NCBI GenBank assembly: GCA_019055375.1
Contig: JAHQIW010005224.1
Span: forward strand, 248,001-312,000
Source of the DNA: Parelaphostrongylus tenuis
Lineage: Eukaryota; Nematoda; Chromadorea; Rhabditida; Metastrongylidae
Length of the DNA stretch: 64,000 bases
Direction of reading: 5' to 3'
A program made the position numbers and the translations under genes. Under the pieces are notes generated by a model that saw nothing but the letters and a program-made list of their open reading frames with translations, was not told where the DNA came from and made no database searches. Shown in pieces: positions 1 through 9,800 of the stretch; position 1 is the first letter of the stretch; each line of letters opens with the position of its first letter.

Positions 1-2925
1 CAAAACGGCAGTGATAAGGCTGAGAAGCGACATAGGAAGTAGACAGTACCCTAGTACAGAAGCAGTGCAGACGAATGAAATCGTTTTATCCGCTGAAACG
101 AAGTCATTAATTATATCGAAATAATTTCGATAAATGACTGCTTTCATAACTAGTACCAATTCCATTAAGAACAGAGACTTCTCACAAAGAGTTGACCCCT
201 TAGGAGCCATATGATACGCTTCGTACCAGGCCGCGCGACGCAAAGTCTCTCTCAGCTAATATAACACCTATGTCGCGTCTCGTCGAAAGCCAAGTAGACG
301 CCATACATGCATGCACAGACATGCAAAAGCTACCTGCCTGCGACTGCCGCGCAAGAGACGACGCGACGCCGCCTGCCTATCAACAGTGGCCCACAAAAGG
401 CTAAGTATGTCCTGGTATCAGAACTGATTGGTCTATCGATGCAAACTATCAAACTGAAAATTCATCTATAAAACAAACTAAATGGCATGAGAACTAACTT
501 TTTTTGAATCTGAGCATTTGATTCTTTGTATGTTGAATGAGCAAATAACATGAATTCTTTAGCACTTCAACACTTAATTTGATCCATCATCACAGTGTTT
601 TTTTTCACCGTGCGGATCCCAGCAGTTCTGGAATTCGATTCGCTTTTCGTCTTCTTGATCGGCGTAGAATGATGGTTTAACGGGCCTCCTTGCGATCTTC
701 AGTACAGCCTTGCTGTGGCGTTCTGCTGATGTTGCTTGCCGGAGAGAGGTGGGGTGGAGGGGGGAGGGGGAAGGGGGACTTCGGCTCCATGAGCGCCGCT
801 ACGAGGATCACAACCACTCGGCGACCCTCCCCCCATGAACTCTATTGGATAGATCTATTTAGCGAACGTTTTTGACTTTTCGTCTTCCACTGACTACTGT
901 GGATAATTAATTTTACTAACATCGAGCTATTGCCTGAATCGACAAAGAATATATGGGAAACCACATAAAACACCCAAAAAAGCCGAGAATGAACGACATA
1001 CCAGCCATGAGATTCATCAGTGCATACATGCCCAAACATCCAACACCGCCAATACCATAAATATAACCAAACGTCAATTTGCCGTGAAGGAGAAGGGCGA
1101 AGCCTGTAAATAATGAATAGTAGTAGTATATAATAGGTGAAACACCTTGTTGAAATGAATGGTTTTCAACAAAGGTTGGATCTCTCTGATAACGACCGAG
1201 AACCCTAAGGACCTAACGACCACCACAACAGGCAAGTGGAGAGGAAATTTTGCAAAAGGCTGTCGCACTGACATGTAAACAGGCCGGATCAATATTTTGC
1301 GAACGCTCCAAGAGTGTAGAGTGATGTACAAAACTTTGAGAATTCGGGAAGGAGTTGAACCGTCTCACCCTTTACCTAGAAGAGCATGAGAGCCACTACA
1401 CTACCTGGCCTCCTATTCGGCTATCACTCTTTTGGACAGTGCTGCTTTCCTACCACACAATTCTGGTACTGATTCGCCAACCCCAAAAGGATGGAGAACT
1501 CATTGGTCATTGGGAGCCGAATCGAACCAGTGACCATCGATTAAACGACTATGTGTGTACGCAGAGCACTTCTTCCATTGCGCCACAAGCGCTCGTCTCC
1601 ATGTAATTTGTACTCAACTGGGAAAAATACGTAACGCAGTTTTTTTCATGCGTGAGTCCCTGTACTTCCAACGATCAATTCATATTCTCGCGTTAACCGT
1701 TTATTGAAGGTTTGCCTCCTTCATGAACGCCGTAGAATACTGGTTTAGCATATGTCATTGCAATTTCGAGAATACTCAAACTGAGGCGTTCCATGGGACA
1801 TTCGTTACAGAAGTGCTTGAGGGTGAGAGAAGGAGTCAGCTATACGTCGAGCATCGGTAGCCATTCGGTCACTCCTCTCCATTTCTTCCGCAAGTCCAGA
1901 ATTGTATTTGAGTTAGCACGTGTTCCCCGAAGGGTGAGGCGCGGTTCGACTCCCGCCCGAGGTGAAAGCTTTGTGAATCACTCAGTATGACCCAAGAAGT
2001 GGGAATTTAAAAAATAATTGGAGACAAGAAGAGCACCTTGAATGACTACTGCTTGTCGTAGTAATTGCCTTTGATCTACGTGGTATGGATCGATAACATC
2101 ACAATAAATGGCAAAGCACCGTTTCAACCTGTTTACCCTAAGGAGTTACACATCTGCGTGAGACAAAATTGGAAAGGCCATGGCACTGGTAAACGGAACA
2201 ACAATGACATTCATAGCACATGCATATATGTGCATGTATATGTACATATACATATATATGCATATACGCCAGGATATCGAAAATAAGGTGGGCCGGACAA
2301 GTGATGCGCGTCAACGACAACCGTTGGACGGGAGCCGTTACCGACTGGATTCCTCGCCACGTCAAGCGCTCTAAAGGAAGACCACTGACCCGTTGGTCCG
2401 ATTTCTTCACGAAAGCGATAGAAGAAAGATATGATGCTCAGCGAATCCCTAGAGCGAGGAGGACCCACTGGGCTACTCTTGCACGCGATAGGGAAAAATG
2501 GAAGAGTTGCTGGTACCCGCTCGAGTCACTCGACGATAAGCGCGGAACGATGGGTGATGTAGGTGATATACACATACATGTAAGTATATGTATATATGTG
2601 TACATATATATGTACACACACACATAGGGGCAACCTGCCCGAGTGGTTGTGATGCTCGTAGCGGCGTGCGTGGAGCCAAATCGTCCCTCTCCCATCACTC
2701 TTTCGCAGTCAACAACGAACGCCCTATGGGACGCCACAACGTGGCTATCCTCAAGATTGCAAGATGTGCTCAACTAGTAACCTATGACGTTCACGAAGAA
2801 GACATAAAACGAACTGAACGAACTGAACGTTAGAAGCACTGGAATCCACACAGTGGAAAAAACCACTGTGAAGAGGGTTCAAATGAAGTGTTAAAGTAAA
2901 AAAGTACAGCATTTATATATATATA

Positions 2926-2956
<31 letters not shown>

Positions 2957-5166
2957 GTATACGTACATGTAAACGTGTGCACATATACGTGTATGTATAT
3001 GTACATGCCCAGTGCATATGGGCGTGTATATGCACATGTGCATACACGTATATCACATATAAGTGCGTATATAATGTAAGTAGACAATGTTGGAGCGTCG
3101 TTCAATATCTTAGGTTTCAAGAAGCCGGATTTAACAACAAAATGTCCATGATGACGAAAAGAAAAACATCAGTAACGTACCGAAAAGGAGACAGAAAACC
3201 AATGGTCCTGCCAAGTCTTGATCCGCTATAACTTCAGCTGAGGCTGTTCCAGCCGGATTCAAAACAGCGAACGTTTTTTCCTTTATATGAGAAAAATTGA
3301 TACCAAGCTCCTCGAGCAAAGGTGGCTCGTTTTCATAGTCCTCAACACCGCCTGTTGATGTTCCTAAAAACAAAATGAAGCTCAACACGACTTGAAAACA
3401 AATAAATGAATGCGGATTTTTAAGATGGTTCAGACAAGCACTCTTATGAAAATGGACTAATAATCGAAATGATTACTGGTAGATCACATGAACACTAAAG
3501 AGAATAATAAAGAAAGCATACAAATTACTGACCTCCAGCTGAGGAGACTGGCATAAACATTTGACCACCATAGTAGCCCTGAGACTGACCATAGGGATTC
3601 TGTTGCTGATAATAGCTCTGACCTGAAGATCAAAAGACGTCTAAATATCCAAAAACATAGAAAACATACTCTACTCTCAACCTTCTACAAAAAACTTGTT
3701 CAAAATAACAATAATCTGACAAAAGATAACATGTTTTGAGCTGGTTGTCATGAGATCTGATATGGGCATTTATAGAGTGCTAGAAAGGCGCCTGATTCGT
3801 CACTGCGGACTCCTGAATAGCACAGTTCCCCTCATTTCTGCAGATCGCTTGGAGATGCTCCCCTATATAGAGGAGTCGACGCCGGATAATAGATCATCGC
3901 AAGTTGGGCTAACCAAATCCCCCGACATTTCAAAGACCACAATCGGCTCAAAACATGTTATCACATTACCAGATTATTATTATTTTGAGCGTTTGAGCGA
4001 GGACTATATAAACGATCTAGAGTAGCTTATGATTCATTCTACCAGTCGTAAACACTCGACCGTGGCCACTGCAATGTCAGGGGATTTTTGTCACCCAACT
4101 AGCGGTGACCTATTATCCGGTGTCCATTCCTTTATATAGGAGTATCACCCCCTAAGGGATCGTCTGAAGTGGGCGAAACTGTGCTACTCTCCGGAAGGAC
4201 GAAACAGGCACCTGTCCAGCACTTTGAAAGTGCACATATCACACCGTTCGCTTTGAGTGTTTTCTTACGATCACGTTAAATTTCAGTGTATCTGATAATT
4301 AATGCTGAGCTATGATGTCATGTGGCCTTTTGCAGGCAATTTATAGAGCCCAATACACGAGTTTCGGCATTCACAGCTTCATCAGCCTGGCAGCACCCTT
4401 CGTCTTGGCCAATCAATCCTCTCAGGGGCTCCCATCCCCCTACATAGAAAAGGCAACGACGTGGAATTTACACGCGCCGTCAAGTGAAATAAAACACTAG
4501 ATTGGCAGTGTTGTATACCTGGATTGGCTAAGACGAAGGGTACAGTCCAATTGATGAGGATGTCAAGGCCGTGTATTGGGCTCCATAAGTTGTCCATAAA
4601 AGAACACATGATGCTTTTTCAATAATTATCAAATATGCTCATATCAGACCTCATAATAAAAGGACAAAACTCTCGGCGTTGATCAATCCCTGAGGGATCC
4701 GCCATGCATTCGTCTTCAATTCTAACTTCGTTTGAGGTGATTGAATGCATATCTGGCCATTGCAATGACTCGCGGTAGCCTCCCACTGAACCGAGTCAGT
4801 GCTGCTTATCCTCCCAGACGAGTCTGCGACCTGTCCGGTACCAATTTACGGACCCCGGAGGGATGGATGGCTTGGTGAGCCATGAGCGCGAGGCCGAACC
4901 ATTGACCTCGTGTGCGACGCACAGCACCTCTAACCACTGCGCCGCATGCGCCCTTCAAACCATAACAATCGGCTCAAAACATGTTATCAAGCCAATAGAA
5001 ACATAGAGAGAGAGAGAGAAATGGACTTACCACCAGTATAGTGTTGATTCGGATCTTGCTGTTGGGAGTAATCAAACTGTCCCCAACTAATGTTCGCTTG
5101 GGGAGCTCCTTGAGTATGCCACGTCGAGCCCTGCTGCTGGCCATCGTCCATCCATACGTTGGCCAT
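1..5166 (-). CDS. YIPF5: YIPF5/Yip1-type Golgi membrane protein, 5' part (gene continues past the left edge)
   Basis: Spliced on the minus strand. Coding exons are 5031-5166 (start ATG 5166-5164), 3533-3622, 3181-3363, 1002-1103 and 92 down to base 1. All introns are GT-AG and all junctions are phase 1, giving 201 codons. The N-terminus is Gln/Tyr/Gly-rich and cytosolic. Residues from about 86 carry EPPLLEELGINF, the hallmark of YIPF5, followed by DLAGPLVFCLLFG. Exon 4 encodes the hydrophobic GKLTFGYIYGIGGVGCLGMY stretch and exon 5 ASVLGYCLLPMSLL, both matching Yip1-domain membrane segments. The family has about 257 residues in human, so the last membrane segments and the stop lie outside the window. 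Known family role: a multi-pass ER-Golgi protein that interacts with Rab GTPases in vesicle transport. Minus-strand TTTAAG at 5180-5175 lies about 8 bases upstream of ATG and may be a spliced-leader acceptor. Intron 3 (1104-3180) holds LINE and SINE copies. Confidence 0.93.
93..1001 (-). other. Intron 4 of the YIPF5 gene
   Basis: A 909-base GT-AG intron. It contains one SINE copy (561-828) and otherwise no recognised feature. A GC-rich stretch near 290-400 has no coding pattern I can support. Confidence 0.85.
561..828 (-). repeat. tRNA-derived SINE, family A, copy 1
   Basis: Read on the minus strand, it starts with a tRNA-like head (GCCGAGTGGTTGTGAT), passes through a shared body and ends with GATCCGCACGGTG, A-rich bases, CACTGTG and GGATC, a 3' hairpin. 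Copies at 2626, 8639, 38358 and 61734 share the order of parts. The head looks like the A-box region of a Leu/Ser tRNA. Confidence 0.8.
2220..2285 (+). repeat. TATG/CATA-type microsatellite
   Basis: Alternating ATATGTGCATG and ATATAC units directly abut the RTE fragment that follows. No other function is visible. Confidence 0.8.
2266..2545 (+). mobile_element. RTE-type non-LTR retrotransposon, truncated 3' coding end
   Basis: The plus-strand frame reads KIRWAGQVMRVNDNRWTGAV, then GRPLTRWSDFFTKAIEERYD and THWATLARDREKW. This is the C-terminal tail that follows the reverse transcriptase domain in RTE/BovB-like LINEs of nematodes. The reverse transcriptase itself is missing, as expected for a 5'-truncated insertion. 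It lies inside intron 3 of the YIPF5 gene, antisense to it, and keeps an open frame for about 90 codons, so it is fairly young. It is flanked on both sides by TATG-rich microsatellite. Confidence 0.85.
2562..2625 (+). repeat. CATA/TATG microsatellite
   Basis: Short tract of TACATG, TATATG and ACACAC units between the RTE fragment and the next SINE. Confidence 0.75.
2626..2896 (+). repeat. tRNA-derived SINE, family A, copy 2
   Basis: Head CTGCCCGAGTGGTTGTGATG, body with ACGCCACAACGTGGCTATCC, tail with CACAGTG, A-rich loop and CCACTGTG. Same layout as the other family A copies. Lies in intron 3 of the YIPF5 gene. Confidence 0.85.
2912..3075 (+). repeat. AT and TATG microsatellite tract
   Basis: About 160 bases of (AT)n, then mixed TATGTA/CATATA units, just upstream of exon 3 of the YIPF5 gene (on the side of its intron donor). 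Any ORF through it is low-complexity. Confidence 0.9.
3725..3962. mobile_element. MITE with 17-base perfect terminal inverted repeats (family D)
   Basis: GATAACATGTTTTGAGC at 3725-3741 is mirrored by GCTCAAAACATGTTATC at 3946-3962. The interior is partly palindromic. No transposase is present. It lies in intron 1 of the YIPF5 gene. Related ends occur at 4975-4988, 10876-10925, 40909-41275 and 55400-55740. Confidence 0.85.
4060..4275. repeat. Degenerate family D MITE fragment
   Basis: Shares with the element at 3725-3962 the block ATGTCAGGGGATTTTTGTCA, then TATTATCCGG, TATATAGGAG and CAGGCACCTG, but lacks one clean terminal repeat. Confidence 0.55.
4313..4613. mobile_element. Palindromic MITE, family E
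   Basis: The left arm (ATGTCATGTGGCC, AGAGCCCAATACACG, CCCTTCGTCTTGGCCAATC) is repeated as its reverse complement on the right (GGATTGGCTAAGACGAAGGG, CGTGTATTGGGCTCC, ACACATGATG). A non-coding fold-back element in intron 1 of the YIPF5 gene. A related, less complete copy sits at 17195-17440. Confidence 0.8.
4679..4955 (-). repeat. tRNA-derived SINE, family B, copy 1
   Basis: On the minus strand the head GGCGCATGCGGCGCAGTGG leads a tRNA-like block with GAGGTGCTGTGCGTCGCACA, and the tail ends in GATCAACG CCGAGAG. Shared with copies at 9729, 12118, 18957, 28123, 32098, 36472, 46464 and 50922. Confidence 0.8.
5002..5020 (+). repeat. GA dinucleotide tract
   Basis: A short (GA)n run directly downstream of the donor of exon 1 of the YIPF5 gene. 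Confidence 0.8.
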
Positions 5167-5174
5167 TGTTTACC

Positions 5175-5190
5175 CTTAAAGCAATAAAAA
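5175..5190 (-). other. Possible spliced-leader acceptor of the YIPF5 gene
   Basis: The minus strand reads TTTTTATTGCTTTAAG just upstream of GGTAAACA-ATG. A T-rich tract plus AG this near a start codon is typical of nematode trans-splice sites, but TTTAAG is a weak match to TTTCAG. Confidence 0.4.
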
Positions 5191-5194
5191 TGCT

Positions 5195-5900
5195 TTGAAA
5201 AAGAACTTCATTTTCGAAGAATGGAATAGTCTAGATGTATCGTACAAAGGAAAAAAGCCTTCAAAAATTTAAAATAAAGCAGATTCGACAAAGTCGGATT
5301 TCGCAATCCATTTTTCAACCTTTTAGCAACAAGGCTTTTCCCATTTTCTCGAGAATCCTCAACATCATTCGACAGCTTAAGTATCGGCGATTCTGAAGGT
5401 TCACTTGTTTTCGTGGAAAAGCCTTTGTTGTGAGCTGGAGCAGCGAAGATCAAACTGCGTTCCACACTCGGCGAGCATTAGCGCGCGGATTTTCATCATA
5501 TATTTGGGAATTTTCTCTTCGCTCTAGAGAAATTTCCATGTTTTCCGTATCAAAATGTAGAGGACACTTTATTCTATCGTTCTGTAGATATGCACTTTTC
5601 AAAAACCCTTTTCATACTGTCAAATAAACCTGCTACAAGTACATGCCTAAGCCTAGGAGAGTGGAACACAATTTTCTCTTCAGTCTTTCAGGGCTCTATG
5701 GAGACCTTCTCAAAGTTCAAACTTGGCTTCAGAATCACCAAAATATGCTAGAAAATAACCTCTAAAAGTCTGTCAAAAGACCATCCACAAACCCAAGCCG
5801 AGCGAAAAATCCGCTTCGATTGTGAAATATGATCTTATATTTGCTGCTACAGCACTCTATGAAAGCCTTTTCAGAACCAAGTACATATTTCAACGCGTTC
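5195..5900. other. Intergenic stretch upstream of the YIPF5 gene, no firm gene
   Basis: Holds a minus-strand open frame (5208-5465) with plausible residue use but no start or splice site I can support, and a more GC-rich patch at 5450-5530 that could be promoter or 5' leader. Nothing else recognised. Confidence 0.4.
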
Positions 5901-6015
5901 CCAGGCTGAGGGTTAAGATTCAGAGATGAAGCAGACCGTCCAGCGTTGCCGCGCTGAGGGTTGGAGATGCAGAGATGGTGGGCCCACGGCTCCAAAACGG
6001 TTAAATTGCCGCGTT
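5895..6015. repeat. Fold-back repeat, family F fragment
   Basis: Carries GGTTGGAGATGCAGAGAT and GAGGGTTAAGATTCAGAGAT, the same words as the arms of the elements at 20134-20325 and 59160-59390. Partly duplicated within itself. Confidence 0.55.
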
Positions 6016-6079
6016 TTTGGCTACGGAATAACTCCTGCAAGTTCGAGAAAGGCGTCGAAAGCCTTGTACAAAGGGTTGG

Positions 6080-6385
6080 AAAAGTATATCCATTGGTGCG
6101 GAGTGATGTGCAGAACATTCACGTTAGGCACAACTCTAAGCCGCATCTCACTCTATCCTGGAGCGTGAACCCTGGGCCAAAAACCGATATCAATTGGTTA
6201 CTGATAGATAGATGCTTTGTTGCATAGATAGAGTGGTGGGCAAAACGAGCATCCGTAGTGCAACGGGTTGGAGCAAGCGACTCCGGATAGAGTGAGACGC
6301 GAGTTCGAGTCCCGACCGACGAGAAAGTTTTGCAGATCAATCCACATCAGTGGGTATATCAATAACATCATACCACCGCTAGAGG
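6080..6385. repeat. tRNA-like palindromic repeat, family C (head-to-head)
   Basis: A degraded minus-strand unit (6090-6170) faces a plus-strand unit (6236-6345). The plus unit has TAGTGCAACGGGTTGGAG (A-box like), the loop CTCCGGATAGAGTGAG and a B box GAGTTCGAGTCCC. Flanks CAAAAC and GTTTTG extend the stem. Confidence 0.75.
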
Positions 6386-6557
6386 CGACTAAGTAGAAAG
6401 AAATCCTGGCTGAAAAAGTGATTGCAATAACCGGAATCGTACCCAAAGTGGAACAAATTTAAGTCAACGATGCGAGAACACAGAGGATATAAGTATGGGA
6501 TGCATAAACCACTTCAATGACGAATTACGAAAGTTCCAAACAAACATCTCCCTCCTT

Positions 6558-6577
6558 CCCCCCCCCCCCCCCCCTCC
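6558..6577 (+). repeat. Poly-C tract
   Basis: An uninterrupted run of C of nearly 20 bases after CTCCTTCC. Confidence 0.9.
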
Positions 6578-6634
6578 TTATTTACGTCAAAAAGAGAAAG
6601 GAAAAAGGAAAATGAAACCACTCCTCCACTTTAA

Positions 6635-6800
6635 GATAAAATAAATAATGATAATATTGAATGTAATAATAAATATAATACAGTAATAATGGTTAATAAA
6701 TAATAAAACATAATAATTACAATAAATAATAAAACAAATAATAATAAATATGATTATAAATATAATACAATAATAATAATCAACAATAAAAATAACCATG
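6635..6800 (+). repeat. AAT/ATA trinucleotide-like tract
   Basis: About 165 bases of AATAAT, ATAATA and AAATAATA units. The minus-strand open frame through it (Ile/Tyr/Phe only) is not a gene. Confidence 0.9.
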
Positions 6801-6843
6801 CAAAAAAGTGGAAAATGACAGCAAAAAAGCAGACCTAACCTTT

Positions 6844-6849
6844 TTTATT
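6844..6849 (-). terminator. AATAAA polyadenylation signal of the unknown gene 6892-17904
   Basis: Minus-strand AATAAA 43 bases beyond the TAA stop at 6894-6892. Good spacing for a nematode 3' end and independent support that the last exon is real. Confidence 0.6.
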
Positions 6850-6891
6850 GAGAAAAAATAATTGCAAATCCTCTCATACCTCAAAACTTTC

Positions 6892-9800
6892 TTATATATC
6901 AATACGAACTTTTCCTGTCAAAAATGCAAATCGCTCCGTCAAATTTAACTGAAAGGATGGAAGCAGAACAAGAACCTCGATAGCGCGATTGGTTAGCACG
7001 TAGCCCGAAAATGGAGAGGCCCAAGTTCGATTTTCGTCTGCAGCTCAAAGTTTTGCATTTCACTCAGAATCCGTAAAACCCCGAGGCTCTACAACTCCTC
7101 GATGACAAGCAAAGAAAAATGCGGTTCGGAACTGATTTTTTTACGTCTGGAAGGAGATGGAAGAATGAAAAAGGAAGTATGAGCCGAGGAAATGAAGGAA
7201 AAAGGAAAAAGAAAGAAGGATGAAGGGATGAAAAGTAACAGTCAAGTGACATTGTCGTCATTTCCCAAGCGTGTTCTGAACTTACAGACACCTCATAAAT
7301 GACGTGTACCTTGCCCTTAAGGCATCGCCCATTATTGGGTTCCCGGACGCCAGCGGTGGAAGCGTTTCCCCACGGGTCTATAGAGTTTTCACAAACTTCG
7401 TACTTTAAAGATTGGCACACAGGGACTGCCAGCAGCAGCCGCAGATACGTCATATGGGAGATTCTAACCGTCTAATTGTGTGGCAGCAAAGGCCTAGTCC
7501 GCAATTACGGACAGGGGAGGCGTAGCGCAGTGGTTAACGACGCGGTGTATCCGGAAGCATGGTGATAAGAGAGGCTCTGGTTCAATCACCCGATCGCTAA
7601 CACTCTGTTGCGATCAAGCAACCGAACCCCCTTCGCTCAGATAGCTTCAGGACTGCAAGGAAAGCCGCCTCGACTAAGCCAAATGTGAAATTTCCAAAGA
7701 GATCTATTCAATAAATGCTAGGATCAACAGAGTAAAGTTTTGACGATGGTTGTGTTGAATAAATTAATGAATTAGTACTCAAGATTCCTTACATTTGACT
7801 GCTCATTTCGAAGGGCTATGATGTTTCAAATAAGCTTAGAAGAATTGAGTGATGAGCAAAAGTTCGATCTCAGACGGGACTTGAACCCGTGTTTCATCCA
7901 TAGCGAATGTGCGTGCTACCACTACACCACCGAGGCTACCAAAACAAAAAAATACTTACAGATCACGCAACATTTTACAGATCTTGTTACCGTTTTGCTG
8001 CTTTGGCAGATCAATATCTCTTTTCGTGAATGAGAGATGGATTCCCTCGCGAGAGAACACCGCTGGGTTACCGTAACATCTTTGGTGTCAAATCTTCTCA
8101 TGGAGGGGGACGGAATCTCAAGTCATTGCAATATATTATAGTAGACATTTTAGCTTTTTTTGAAACTTTTTCAAGATTTCCTATATCAGTGGCTTACGAA
8201 CGTTCGGCGATTACTCGCCTCGTCAGAGCCACACGCCTCATCGGCTGCCCCATGGGGTAGGGGGGAGGAGACATTTAAGATATTAACCCTTTGAGAACCA
8301 GCACTAATTGGTAGAAGGCGTCGCGCCGGCGCTCGCTCGGCAGTCAGGCAGACGGCATCTGCATGTCTGTGCGCGCATATCTGGGTGTCTGCTTGCTTTC
8401 CCACGAGACGCGCAGCCGCAATTACAGTAGCTGAATGAGATTTGATGTCTCGAGGTGAGCATCAAAAAGACCCTCATGGTCTTCAAATGGTTATGACCCG
8501 GTAAAGCAAAATGTAGTCAAATCTTTTCAGTCTACCAGAATATATCGAAGTTCAGAAACGAGGTTTCAGAAACTCTCGTTCAAAGGCAGTGTCCAATTCC
8601 ACTAAAATTTGCAAATTACTTCTCACTTAGTTCATTAAGGGGCGGCTAGCCGAGTGATTGTAATGCTCGTCACGATGCGCGCGGACTGGGTTCCGCTCCC
8701 CAACACTCTCCGGCGGTCAACATCGAACGCCCCATGGAACGCCACAGCCACGCTATCCTCGAGATTGCAAGGAGACGTGTTTCAGCCAGCTACGGAGACG
8801 TTAAGGAGTCAAGGAGACGTTAAACGACGTTCAAGAAGAAGACGAAAATATAAGAATTGAATGCTAGATGTTCTGTAATCCGCAGGGGAAAAAACACTGT
8901 GATGACGGATAATAAAGCGCCAGAAAGTACCTACTTTGTTACTTCTCTATCCCGAATTTTTTTACTTCTATGAACTTGTCATCCTTACTTATGAGAACAT
9001 AAACTTTATAGACTTCAATAAACTACGAAGAGCAATAAAACTATTAACGGATAATTAGCGTCGCATTTACCCTGTACATAAGGACATCGCCGAGTAGGTT
9101 CGTATTCGAGCGGTGCTCCATCGAAGGAGATCCGACTCGATCGACAACGAAGACGAAGATCCATAACGAGGGCGGACGACTGTGGACAATTGACTCGAAT
9201 CATCGGCTCTGAAAAAGGCGAAACGCGTCGAAACGTTAGGTAAATAGATCTTATCTATCAAACTCCTCGCATCAGCAAAATTTTGAAAGAAGTTATCGTA
9301 ACTTGCGATATTTCATTCCTTTATCATGACTCAACGTAGAATAGATGATCCTTTTATGGCGCGCTCGCAGCTACGGATGAAACTTGGATTCAACTTCGGC
9401 CTGAGGTCGAATTTATTTAGCACTCAATCATCTTAGATGCTTTTACAGTAGTTGGAGATACTTGGGCCATTCAGCTTTGGAACAAGCACACCTTAGACCT
9501 TAGTGAGTTATACTAATTTGGATTAAAACTGAGTAAGACTTTAGTTTTCTGATAGCAAAACGCAAGTCTTCCTATCCTATAACGAAGGATTTCCAGTTAT
9601 GTGGCACAAACAGAACGTATTTCCTTGCGTTTTTCTTCGCCGATTTTCATTTCTATAGAATTGACATCTACACCATGTTACTAGCAGACTAGTCAGAAAG
9701 TGTTGAATCTAACACTTTCTCATACAAAAGCGCGTGCAGCGCAGTGGCTAAGGTGCTATACGACACACACGTGGTCGGTCAGTCAATGGTCGATAGTTTG

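Noticed and set aside
2830..3231. ORFs through the AT/TATG tract
   Set aside because: Low-complexity; the only real coding there is YIPF5 exon 3 on the minus strand at 3181-3363.
6587..6799. Ile/Tyr/Phe-rich ORF
   Set aside because: Translation of an AAT microsatellite.
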